From contig CM049318.1 in the NCBI GenBank assembly GCA_026874595.1, positions 37,471,956-37,535,955 of the forward strand: DNA of 64,000 nucleotides. The letters run 5' to 3'. A program made the translations under genes and the position numbers. Below, piece after piece: positions 59,542 to 64,000 of the stretch (position 1 is its first letter; each line of letters opens with the position of its first letter). Under the pieces are notes generated by a model, which was not told the DNA's origin, made no database searches, and saw only the letters and a program-made list of their open reading frames with translations. The DNA is from Sipunculus nudus (Eukaryota > Annelida > Sipuncula > Golfingiida > Sipunculidae).

Positions 59542-62537
59542 GAATATGTGTGTACTTATATATATATATATTATGAATATGTGTGTACTTATATGAAAAA
59601 TTAAATAGGAACTTATAAGGCAGTCTTGAACACTTTTGAATTGTCGGTTTAATTTTGCACCTCATTTGAACTCTTTTATGTTTGATTGCAGAGTATAAGT
59701 TTTTTCTCTGCCATTTAGGACTGCGGACCACTAAGATTTGCCATCAGTTAAAAGGGGACCAATCACCTATAAAGCATGTTGAGATAACACGAGAAAAAGC
59801 TTCTTCTCTTTAAAATAAATCAGTACCTGCCAAAATGTTGCCTTGAATCCGTTTGCTTACCCCTGTAAACGAGTGTTAAAAACAATGGATCGGGCGCGAT
59901 AGCAGGTGTACACGTAAACACAGTTCGTGGGGCCGTGTCCAGAGCGGAGTCACAACACGGGTCAATCAGGAGATGCCCTGACTGACTTGGCTCAAGAAAT
60001 ATAATACTGGCTAAAACACCACGTATTGCCCCTCTTAATCGGACCTGCAGTCACGCGGCCTTGTTTAGGTAAACAGACACACGTGGACTCTGTTTACCAA
60101 CACGCAGAGCCATAAAAAGGTGTTAAACAGCCGTATGCGAGGAAATGAGACTGTGTGCTGGGATAGTTCTGCTGGGAAACTTTTGTATAAAGCAAAACTG
60201 AACTGATAGTGTGAAAGAATAGGCATAATATTGCTCCTGATTATGCCCCTTTAATCACAAATCATTAAATCACTGTAATGCAGTCCAGGTTAGCACAAAT
60301 ATAAACCATGTTGTATATGTTGTAGTCAATTCACAATATCTTTACATATCCTGTGGAAGTGGTTAATTTGCCGCGTCTGAATTTTCGCGCTTTTTTCCAT
60401 TTAACAGCATTAGCGCAGCTCGAATTTTTGCGCAAATCAGTATGTACGATGAATTCAGTTTATATCAAATGATATCAAATATCAAAATATTTAAGCGATT
60501 ACATAACGATAGGTTTGTATGTAACGCAACCTACCTTCCACCTAACAAGCTTCAGGTGACTGCGAACATGCTACGGGCCCGTGAGTACCGTGATTGCAGG
60601 GGGTAAACAATACGCAACTAGAATACGGGTAGTCGACAAGCGACTACGTGTATCCGCCGAAATCAGAGTGGGACGGGTGAAGTGAGGCATGGATTGAGTA
60701 ACAAGGGGAAATAGAGTGAGGTGTGTTGCATATTAGTTTGGATGTCTGCAGCCGAAATGTGTATATAGGTTGTGCCACCTACCACAAAATCCAGAAAGCT
60801 ATCAAAGTTGTTTACAAATGCAAAAGGTCAAACCACTGCCGAGGTATGAGTAATTTTATCCCACGGCAGACAAACAGACGGACCCTGTGCAAAAATGGTT
60901 GCAGGTGGCGCCACCAGTTTTGCGTATGATAAAGAGCTATGTGAGATCTATACACATGCAACATTTTGGCCCAATCGGTCAAACGGTTCCCGAGATATGA
61001 GCTTGGATGTCTGCAGCGTAAACGTGAATGTAGGTGGCGCCACCTGTCATAAAATCAAGAAAGCCATCCAGGATGTATACACATGCAAAATTTCTGGTGG
61101 ATAAGTCCAACCAATGCAGAGATATGAATGATTTTATCCCAAGGCAGATGAACAGATGGACACCGTGCAAAAATGGTTGCAGGTAGCGCCACCATTTTTT
61201 ATGTATGTTATAAAGCTATCCAAGGGCTACATTAATGCCCATTTTTTTTTACCGAATCGGTCAAATGGTTCCCGAGATATGTGGGTTAATGTGTCATAAC
61301 AGACGCACGGATGGACGCAGAGCGCAGAGGAAAGGTCAGAGGTCAAAACAAAATCGGGGCGCAGCAGTTCACATGTGACCCGAACATAATCCCGGGTTTC
61401 GTAAAATTCCGCCCAGCGGTTACAGAGGAGTTCTCCGGACACCTACGCGGCGGCGGCGGCGGCGTCCGGCTGAAAACATAGTATCCGCGAAACTCTGTTT
61501 TGGCGGATACAATTACCGGGACCAACTACGTTCGATGATGTGATGGACACGCTGTTAGACATATAAGTAAATTGTAGAATTGCTCAAAAACAGAAAATGT
61601 GATTACTAACTAGAAGCAGCCTGTGTGAACAGCAAACAAAGCTGATCACAATCACAGCTTAGATATAACTTGCTATGAAATCTTATAACAAGCAACATGA
61701 CTACTGTAACATCCTGGTTGAAGAAGCCTTAACTTAAGCGAACCCACAAAGAGGGATTACCAGACTCCGCTAGCAACATCACAACCTGCAAAGCGGCGTC
61801 GGGGTTAATACCAAGATTACGATGAAAACACTAGACTTTTGTGTATATTATATAGATTTTGTATATGAAAACAGTGTTGTTCAATTTCTGAGTGCCCCAT
61901 CAAACATCAACGATCTATACGACAGAGAATCGTCTATTCAATTCGCCATGATTACTCTTAACTTGTATCTAACAATAGTGTTGGCACCTGACGGTAAAAA
62001 AGCAAACAACACGGGCAAATCTTGGGTGTTCGAAATAAAGCGTGTTCTTAATTTAGCGTAAATCACGTTCCCGCGAAAAGCGCGAAAATAAAAACCATGC
62101 TAACAAAACTACTTCCACGGTATCATATTAAAATTAGGCATTTTATTAAATAAACTTTAATACTAAATTGTCAAAAAATTTTTTGAAATAATTTGCATAA
62201 ACTGTCTAAACAAATACACTGAAAACGATAAATAACCATATTTAATTATAGGTTAAAGTCTCGTTAAGTAATATAAGTGTATTTTTATGAATACAGAAGT
62301 TGGACCACTCACCAAATCTACAAGTAGGAGGTTCGTAGCCTGGTTTACAGGAGCAGTATCCATCTGGTTCATCACACACGCCGGGAGTGATACAGTTGTT
62401 TGAACACGTCCGATCACACAGATCACCAAACCAACCATCATTACACTGACAAGCACCTGTCACTTTGTCACAAGTATTCCTGCAACCAGTTGAACATGTA
62501 AATGCACAATGTGGTCCCCATTTACCAGCAGAACAAT
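33878..62537 (-). CDS. Receptor-type protein tyrosine phosphatase with EGF-like extracellular array, whole gene (5' end missing)
   Basis: Twenty-six exons join without a frame break to 1,232 residues plus stop; the signal peptide and first exons lie beyond the right edge or were not recognised. Residues 1-562 of this part are Cys-rich MEGF/laminin-type EGF modules in nine phase 1-1 exons. Then come one transmembrane helix (about 572-598), a basic stop-transfer segment, a juxtamembrane stretch with YENM and PRPIPP, PTP domain D1 (about 690-950, Cys at 886) and D2 (about 985-1232, Cys at 1162). D1 keeps the NRF(K)N, WPD and [10 protein letters not shown] motifs and should dephosphorylate phosphotyrosine at the plasma membrane. 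D2 lacks the catalytic Asp and Arg. Ligand and substrates are unknown. Vertebrate receptor phosphatases use Ig, FN3, MAM or carbonic anhydrase ectodomains, so no vertebrate symbol applies. Confidence 0.88.
33953..34279 (-). other. Intron between exons 25 and 26
   Basis: 327 nt, AT-rich, donor GTAACT, acceptor TTTCAG. Nothing else is seen. Confidence 0.7.
34280..34415 (-). CDS. Receptor PTP exon 25 (D2 P-loop remainder)
   Basis: Starts in phase 2 after ATATTTAG and completes the loop HCLYGAAETG, where the canonical loop is HCSxGxGRTG. The Arg that binds phosphate is Glu here. It continues with [12 protein letters not shown] and ends FITNL in phase 0. Confidence 0.9.
34565..34650. repeat. (TA)n microsatellite in intron 24
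   Basis: About 86 nt of near-pure TA in an intron of only 261 nt; its edge is 26 nt from the donor of exon 24. Confidence 0.95.
34677..34822 (-). CDS. Receptor PTP exon 24 (D2 WPD-loop equivalent and catalytic Cys)
   Basis: Phase 0 start after TTTAAG. Encodes [15 protein letters not shown], where SWTHGTLP replaces the SWPDHGVP of D1, so the general-acid Asp is His. Ends RIVVHC plus two bases (phase 2), splitting the P-loop just after the Cys. Confidence 0.9.
35144..35260 (-). CDS. Receptor PTP exon 23 (D2)
   Basis: Thirty-nine codons, phase 0 at both ends. [18 protein letters not shown] aligns with PKCYQYWPD of D1; ends LKLKYK before donor GTGTGT. Its 3' splice site is formed by a GTAT microsatellite. 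Confidence 0.9.
35261..35310 (-). repeat. (GTAT)n tetranucleotide repeat at a 3' splice site
   Basis: On the minus strand about nine GTAT units, with TA repeats before them, run directly into TATAG|GTTTGT, leaving no ordinary polypyrimidine tract before exon 23. Confidence 0.9.
35311..35841 (-). other. Rest of intron 22
   Basis: AT-rich intron, donor GTTAGC. A short (TA)n lies near 35595-35613. No coding sequence. Confidence 0.6.
35842..35973 (-). CDS. Receptor PTP exon 22 (D2)
   Basis: Forty-four codons, phase 0 at both ends. [17 protein letters not shown] is the equivalent of [16 protein letters not shown] in D1. Bounded by TTTACCAG and donor GTTAGC. Confidence 0.92.
35974..36487 (-). other. 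Intron 21
   Basis: 514 nt, AT-rich, donor GTGAGC, acceptor TTTACCAG. Nothing else is seen. Confidence 0.6.
36488..36661 (-). CDS. Receptor PTP exon 21 (start of D2)
   Basis: Fifty-eight codons, phase 0 at both ends. [12 protein letters not shown] occupies the phosphotyrosine-recognition loop, in which the usual Tyr of NRYKN is His. Ends [10 protein letters not shown], equivalent to QYINANFIN of D1. Confidence 0.92.
36662..37164 (-). other. Intron 20
   Basis: 503 nt, AT-rich, donor GTTAGT, acceptor AATTATAG. Nothing else is seen. Confidence 0.6.
37165..37287 (-). CDS. Receptor PTP exon 20 (end of D1, D1-D2 linker)
   Basis: Forty-one codons, phase 0. [18 protein letters not shown] is the last helix of D1; an acidic Ser-rich linker and LMKQYE follow. 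Confidence 0.92.
37598..37856. repeat. Interspersed repeat beginning GCCAAGGGCGGGGG
   Basis: Contains CTGCCAAGGGCGGGGGTTAT at one end, a middle with ATTGAAGATATTTTGAGGGTGATCC-type text and GCCTTGGCAAAGGTC at the other end. The ends carry a short inverted repeat (GCCAAGG/CCTTGGC). I recall closely similar text in many unrelated animal genomes, so it is likely a widely spread mobile repeat. It lies in intron 19. Confidence 0.5.
37869..38110 (-). mobile_element. tRNA-derived SINE, family A, reverse copy
   Basis: On the minus strand the head GAGTGGTAAAACGCTCGG and the tail TACAATCCATGTAAAATAAA match the copy at 16.7 kb; the B box is mutated (GGGATAGACCCCGG). It lies in intron 19, in the same orientation as the receptor gene. 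Confidence 0.75.
38526..38661 (-). CDS. Receptor PTP exon 19 (D1 P-loop)
   Basis: Phase 2 start completes Ser and continues [19 protein letters not shown], the intact phosphate-binding loop with its Arg. Ends [10 protein letters not shown] in phase 0 (Q-loop region). D1 should be catalytically active. Confidence 0.94.
38907..39040 (-). CDS. Receptor PTP exon 18 (D1 WPD loop and catalytic Cys)
   Basis: Encodes [15 protein letters not shown], the WPD loop with general-acid Asp, and ends VVHC plus two bases. The acceptor is either AAGCAG|CCA at 39040 or one codon earlier (39043); both keep frame. Confidence 0.9.
39339..39467 (-). CDS. Receptor PTP exon 17 (D1)
   Basis: Forty-three codons, phase 0 at both ends: [10 protein letters not shown], then [13 protein letters not shown] and [11 protein letters not shown]. 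Bounded by AACTTCAG and donor GTACGT. Confidence 0.93.
39677..39774 (-). CDS. Receptor PTP exon 16 (D1)
   Basis: Phase 1 start after AATCTACAG. Encodes [20 protein letters not shown] and [12 protein letters not shown], the standard PTP core strand and helix; phase 0 end, donor GTAAAG. Confidence 0.94.
39813..39905 (+). mobile_element. 5'-truncated SINE, family A
   Basis: Matches the 3' half of the 16.7-kb SINE from CCGACTACCGAGCGCC to TACAATCCATGTAAA. Its TA-rich tail runs straight into the microsatellite that follows. It lies in intron 15, antisense to the receptor, about 35 nt from an acceptor. Confidence 0.7.
39906..39980. repeat. (TA)n microsatellite growing from a SINE tail
   Basis: About 75 nt of TA, interrupted by TAC, continuous with the tail of the truncated SINE. 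Confidence 0.9.
40172..40208 (-). CDS. Receptor PTP exon 15 (D1, 37-nt micro-exon)
   Basis: Encodes [12 protein letters not shown], the conserved KxFIAxQGP segment, with phase 0 start and phase 1 end (donor GTATTG). The neighbouring exons require exactly this frame. Confidence 0.92.
40443..40513 (-). CDS. Receptor PTP exon 14 (D1)
   Basis: Phase 1 start completes Tyr, then [12 protein letters not shown] and [10 protein letters not shown]; donor GTAAGT in phase 0. This is the PTP substrate-binding region. Confidence 0.94.
40514..41210 (-). other. Intron 13 with two microsatellites
   Basis: AT-rich intron; (TA)n at 40620-40666 and a (CA)n/(TA)n block at about 41067-41113. No coding sequence. 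Confidence 0.7.
41211..41298 (-). CDS. Receptor PTP exon 13 (start of D1)
   Basis: [20 protein letters not shown] is followed by KNRFKNIIA, the phosphotyrosine-recognition loop (KNRYKN type). Acceptor ACCCTCCAG in phase 0, donor GTAAGT in phase 1. Confidence 0.92.
41299..41682 (-). other. Intron 12
   Basis: 384 nt. Donor GTGCAA is weak. Nothing else is seen. Confidence 0.6.
41683..41939 (-). CDS. Receptor PTP exon 12 (juxtamembrane segment)
   Basis: Eighty-six codons, mostly acidic and Pro/Ser-rich, ending with the helix before D1 ([18 protein letters not shown]). Contains [10 protein letters not shown], a PxxP-type stretch, and LTYENMGI (YENM codons at 41761-41772), which fits the YxxM consensus for PI3-kinase p85 SH2 domains. 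Phase 1 start, phase 0 end. Confidence 0.9.
42199..42251 (-). CDS. Receptor PTP exon 11 (stop-transfer segment)
   Basis: A 53-nt exon, phase 2 in and phase 1 out, giving [17 protein letters not shown] directly after the membrane helix. The basic cluster on the inner side fixes a type I orientation. Acceptor GTCTACAG, donor GTAAGT. Confidence 0.85.
42252..43532 (-). other. Intron 10
   Basis: 1.28 kb, purine/pyrimidine-skewed around 42,930-43,200 (GAGA-rich on plus). No extra exon recognised. Confidence 0.55.
43533..43638 (-). CDS. Receptor PTP exon 10 (transmembrane helix)
   Basis: Encodes [12 protein letters not shown] and then a hydrophobic stretch of about 27 residues beginning [18 protein letters not shown] and ending VIFMR. 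Phase 1 in, phase 2 out, donor GTGAGT. The acceptor TTCATCGAAG is preceded by a T-run. Confidence 0.9.
43639..44156 (-). other. Intron 9
   Basis: 518 nt, donor GTAAGT. Nothing else is seen. Confidence 0.6.
44157..44300 (-). CDS. Receptor PTP exon 9 (EGF-like module)
   Basis: A 144-nt phase 1-1 exon: [10 protein letters not shown], then [10 protein letters not shown] and [13 protein letters not shown]. The spacing of Cys is that of MEGF-type modules, with a missing pair at the C-terminal end. It is the membrane-proximal module. Confidence 0.9.
44301..44677 (-). other. Intron 8 with short direct repeats
   Basis: 377 nt. Three imperfect copies of a 60-nt unit with TTTACATTCA.A.GGAT.TA.CTCTTC.AAA text occur at about 44340-44530. 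Confidence 0.5.
44678..44815 (-). CDS. Receptor PTP exon 8 (EGF-like module)
   Basis: A 138-nt phase 1-1 exon: [16 protein letters not shown], then [10 protein letters not shown] and [10 protein letters not shown]. Acceptor TTTTTTCAG, donor GTCAGT. Confidence 0.92.
44987..45124 (-). CDS. Receptor PTP exon 7 (EGF-like module)
   Basis: A 138-nt phase 1-1 exon: [24 protein letters not shown] and DGYKGKTC, an EGF-like module with the DGxCxCxxGYxGxxC signature. Acceptor GTTTTCAG, donor GTGTGT. Confidence 0.93.
45125..47884 (-). other. Intron 6
   Basis: 2.76 kb without a further exon. Holds a (CA)n/(TA)n block at about 45781-45806, (GATC)n then (AG)n at 46451-46480, the G/C-run inverted-repeat element, an (AG)n tract near 47335-47365 and (TA)n at 47693-47734. 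Confidence 0.55.
46493..46708. mobile_element. Short inverted-repeat element with G/C homopolymer runs
   Basis: Starts CAGAAGCGGATCC and ends GGATCCGCCCCTG, forming an imperfect inverted repeat, with CATTA on both sides (46488-46492 and 46709-46713). Long G and C runs lie inside both ends. The CAGxxGCGGATCC end is common in invertebrate hAT-like MITEs, but the flank match is 5 rather than 8 nt. Confidence 0.65.
47885..48019 (-). CDS. Receptor PTP exon 6 (EGF-like module)
   Basis: A 135-nt phase 1-1 exon: [14 protein letters not shown], then [19 protein letters not shown]. Acceptor TGTCTTCAG, donor GTAAGC. Confidence 0.93.
48068..48152. repeat. (TA)n microsatellite in intron 5
   Basis: About 85 nt of TA with one TAATA interruption, starting 49 nt upstream of the exon 6 acceptor. 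It produces Tyr/Ile open frames that are not genes. Confidence 0.95.
48361..48681 (-). CDS. Receptor PTP exon 5 (EGF-like modules, 107 codons)
   Basis: The largest ectodomain exon, 321 nt, phase 1-1. It holds about two and a half MEGF-type modules: [42 protein letters not shown] and [12 protein letters not shown]. Acceptor TTTCCAACAG, donor GTTCGT. It equals two or three of the shorter exons without introns. Confidence 0.93.
48682..50592 (-). other. Intron 4
   Basis: 1.9 kb, no extra exon recognised. A GA-rich tract lies near 48886-48932. The 49.3-49.7 kb part is less AT-rich but encodes nothing recognised. Confidence 0.5.
50593..50727 (-). CDS. Receptor PTP exon 4 (EGF-like module)
   Basis: A 135-nt phase 1-1 exon: [14 protein letters not shown], then [19 protein letters not shown]. 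Donor GTCAGC is weak but places the exon at the same length and phase as exon 6. Confidence 0.9.
51048..51272 (-). CDS. Receptor PTP exon 3 (EGF-like modules, 225 nt)
   Basis: Phase 1-1, 75 codons: [32 protein letters not shown] and [12 protein letters not shown]. Acceptor TTATTAACAG, donor GTCTGT. Same length as exons 1 and 2. Confidence 0.93.
51401..51625 (-). CDS. Receptor PTP exon 2 (EGF-like modules, 225 nt)
   Basis: Phase 1-1, 75 codons: [24 protein letters not shown] and [12 protein letters not shown]. Acceptor TTCTTTACAG, donor GTGAGT. Confidence 0.93.
51798..53364 (-). mobile_element. Hairpin-ended element with four 337-bp tandem repeats
   Basis: Reverse-orientation relative of the 3.1-kb element: one end has GTGACCCATGGGTC (51801-51814), the other has ACGG microsatellite (53270-53312) and the hairpin at 53330-53358 followed by A residues. 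In between, four tandem units begin near 51987, 52323, 52663 and 52998 (periods 336, 340, 335), each starting AGGTGGxxCxxCCAGTCTGC. No protein is encoded. It lies in intron 1 of the receptor gene. Confidence 0.75.
53676..55230. mobile_element. 1.55-kb inverted-repeat element with repeated AACGGTG motifs
   Basis: Ends are GTCATTCTACAGAAAACGAC at 53676 and its complement ending at 55230, extending to about 26 nt with one or two differences. The AT-rich interior has TAACGGTGTTGA-type motifs near 54222, 54241, 54497, 54649 and 54821 and one in reverse near 53867. There is no transposase frame. The target duplication is unclear, probably TA. Confidence 0.75.
55568..55590 (-). pseudogene. Fragment of a decayed EGF exon beside a microsatellite
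   Basis: On the minus strand 23 nt match the coding part of exon 3 (CCTGTCATCCTGGCTGTAAT region) at 21 positions, giving CHSGCNS. Downstream the frame degenerates and meets a stop. The match breaks exactly at the (TA)n block. Probably a remnant of a duplicated ectodomain exon; chance is not excluded. Confidence 0.35.
55588..55661. repeat. (TA)n microsatellite in intron 1
   Basis: About 74 nt of TA with AAAT interruptions. Confidence 0.95.
55662..58500. other. Gene-free AT-rich part of intron 1
   Basis: No exon recognised. GTCTGTCTGT microsatellites near 57460-57485 and 57605-57630 and a phrase TGTTACGGGGTGACA near 57898 hint at further repeat ends, but I could not close any element. Confidence 0.35.
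58504..58919. repeat. Inverted repeat with arms of about 42 nt
   Basis: The arm at 58504-58546 (GCTGATGCTGTGTTCGTAAC..) matches the complement of 58879-58919 (GCTTATGCTGCGTTCGTTCC..) with several differences, including the identical core CGGAAATATGGT. The spacer is about 330 nt. Probably the interior of an interspersed element. Confidence 0.5.
59280..59595. repeat. GTGTCCG-rich repeat and (TA)n block
   Basis: GTGTCCG-type phrases recur near 59308, 59349, 59374, 59421, 59443 and 59464, typical of fragmented pogo-like ends. A (TA)n tract at 59490-59538 is followed by a 28-nt direct duplication containing ATGAATATGTGTGTACTTAT. Confidence 0.5.
59596..60350. other. Gene-free stretch of intron 1, GC-richer at 59.9-60.1 kb
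   Basis: The segment 59870-60150 is richer in G and C with CpG and a CATAAAAAGG motif, but no open frame or splice pair was found. Confidence 0.35.
60351..62120. mobile_element. 1.77-kb inverted-repeat element with TATC flanks and tandem core
   Basis: Starts CTGTGGAAGTGGTT and ends with the complement of CCGTGGAAGTAGTT; inside both ends is ATTTTCGCGCTTTT. TATC stands on both sides (60347-60350 and 62121-62124). The interior holds repeats of about 279 nt marked by GCAAAAATGGTTGCAGGTGG-type text near 60889 and 61168, an ACGG-type microsatellite and a (CGG)n run at about 61449-61464. No transposase is encoded. Confidence 0.65.
62313..62537 (-). CDS. Receptor PTP exon 1 seen here (EGF-like modules, 225 nt)
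   Basis: Phase 1-1, 75 codons, about two MEGF-type modules with 14 Cys: [30 protein letters not shown] and [12 protein letters not shown]. Acceptor TTATTTACAG, donor GTGAGT. It is 10.7 kb from the next exon. Because it begins in phase 1 with an EGF module, at least one more exon with the signal peptide must exist upstream. Confidence 0.92.
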
Positions 62538-64000
62538 CTGTAAATAAAAAAGAAAACAGACATAAAATATATACATACGTCAGTGACGACCATATGTTTT
62601 GATTTAATTGAAATAAAAATCTGCATCAGGGGCTACAACATCTATACCCACTGGAGTCCGTTGACTTATGCTTAGTTCTACCAATATACCATGTGCCACA
62701 AACTCTCGGGTCTGTTCCTTTCCGGTACAGGAACCATAGGGAACATTGGCAATTTAAACAACAAACATTTAAATAAGGTGAAAATACACAGGGCCATGTG
62801 ACCGCAGAGTCCCGTGTTCACCATCTTGCTCACTGAAACTCTTGGCCAAAGTCTTAACCACAATGGTGCACCATCTTCACCAAGAAGTGAATCATCGGGG
62901 CGGTCCGAGGATTTTGGGAAACCAGTAAACCTGGGTTGTGGCGGAAAGGGAAGGTCCGGATCTTATGAAGAGGATTGATAACCATGTAAAAGGTTGAAGA
63001 TGGGGTTCCTAACGCCATCTGTTCAGGAATTGGACATTGGTCATATGCGGCAGGTAAATTCCTACAGAAATATGCAAATGAGGGCGCGGTCATACCTAGA
63101 GACATCCTCCGGCTTCTATTTAGAGGATATGAGCCTTAAGGCCACCACAATCCATCCGCAGTTATTTCACAACTCAGGGCTATCCTTGTAATACTTTCTC
63201 CACTTATTCCCTTGTGCTTATCATACTCTGACCTCGCAACACTTCTAAACCATCTATTTTGTGTATAGACAAAAGTGGATGTCGGAAGTCGCATGTCGGA
63301 AAGAAGGTATACCGCTAGTGGTACCAATAATCCTCTATCGCCTATTAGGGCTGCATGAGTTGTTTGTTCTTCATGAAGCCGATAAATACTACAAGAATAA
63401 ATTAGACGTAAGACCAGTAAAGTGAATTTGGGTGAAACTCACATTGTGATAGTCTGTTTCATTATTAATCACGCGCGCTGTATGGTAAATATTGCAAGTT
63501 TTACATTGTTAAGAACATGTTAAGAGGGCAATATGGCGTTCGAGACCAAAAATCCCCAACCAATCCAATGTTCCGAACCAATGTTTATTTCACATTCTTG
63601 AAATTATTAATACAGAATATCCCAAAAGACTCAATTTTTCATAATCGCATGTTGTTTTTAATCCTAGTAGTAAGTTCATCCGCGACGGGTAAATTGCATA
63701 TACAGCTTTCTAAACGTGCCGCCCATTTTACATGATAATGGGTAACTGCCTAACCGGACATTTTATTTAACATTTCACTATTGATACAATTATCTTGCGT
63801 GAAAATGATTCGGTATTACATACAATTTGTTGATGGTTTGACAAAATAAAAATAATCACAATACTTTCTTTCAATTTGTTATTTTCTACTCAATTGCTTC
63901 AATCCTTTATCGATAAGTGGCAACCTATTTTTTTAAATACAATAATTGCCAAGGCTTCATTATAACACTCATCAATATGATGTTGAGAAACCAGGAAATG
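62538..64000. other. Upstream intron of the receptor gene
   Basis: No further EGF exon, signal-peptide exon or other gene was recognised in this 1.46 kb. Open frames here lack Cys spacing and splice pairs. Confidence 0.45.

Noticed and set aside
62678-63327. Several open frames upstream of the first visible receptor exon
   Set aside because: They lack EGF cysteine spacing, a signal peptide and phase 1 splice sites, so they were not added to the receptor model.

Overview
The window is invertebrate animal DNA, most probably from a bivalve mollusc. It is AT-rich and intron-rich, with GT-AG introns, long (TA)n microsatellites and many short non-autonomous transposons and SINEs. The two main genes are a lophotrochozoan-looking EGF-repeat receptor tyrosine phosphatase and a large C2H2 zinc-finger protein. 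Species assignment is inference; no database search was possible.

Layout. At 786-953 (+) there is what looks like the last coding exon of a gene entering from the left. From 1 to 15.9 kb I see no other gene, mainly repeats: a 4-kb composite element with a terminal hairpin at 3.1-7.1 kb and diverged tandem repeats at 10.6-10.9 kb. At 16.05-25.9 kb a plus-strand gene of three recognisable exons encodes a C2H2 zinc-finger protein of about 977 residues: a short basic start exon, a 68-codon exon of unknown fold, and a 2.7-kb exon with an acidic stretch and 14 fingers. Its introns hold a SINE, a hAT-like MITE, a TA-flanked inverted-repeat element and a pogo-like MITE. From 26 to 33.8 kb there is no gene, but a GC-rich inverted-repeat element sits at 30.18-30.74 kb.

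From 62.5 kb down to 33.9 kb on the minus strand lies one large gene whose 5' end is outside the window. I could place 26 exons that join in phase and encode 1,232 residues: an extracellular array of MEGF/laminin-type EGF modules (nine exons, all phase 1-1), one transmembrane helix, a basic juxtamembrane segment with a YENM motif, an intact tyrosine phosphatase domain (D1: WPD loop, [10 protein letters not shown] loop) and a second domain (D2) that keeps the Cys but has lost the catalytic Asp and Arg. D1 and D2 share intron positions, so D2 arose by duplication of a split PTP domain.

The introns of this gene and the 51.8-62.1 kb stretch hold several complete non-autonomous elements: a second hairpin-ended element with four 337-bp repeats, a 1.55-kb element with near-perfect inverted ends and six copies of an AACGGTG-type motif, and a 1.77-kb element with TATC flanks. 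The strongest biological point is the receptor that joins a scavenger-like EGF array to a tandem phosphatase with a degenerate D2; the strongest genomic point is the set of element families with clear ends. I did not find a prokaryote-style system, CRISPR array, rRNA or true tRNA gene.
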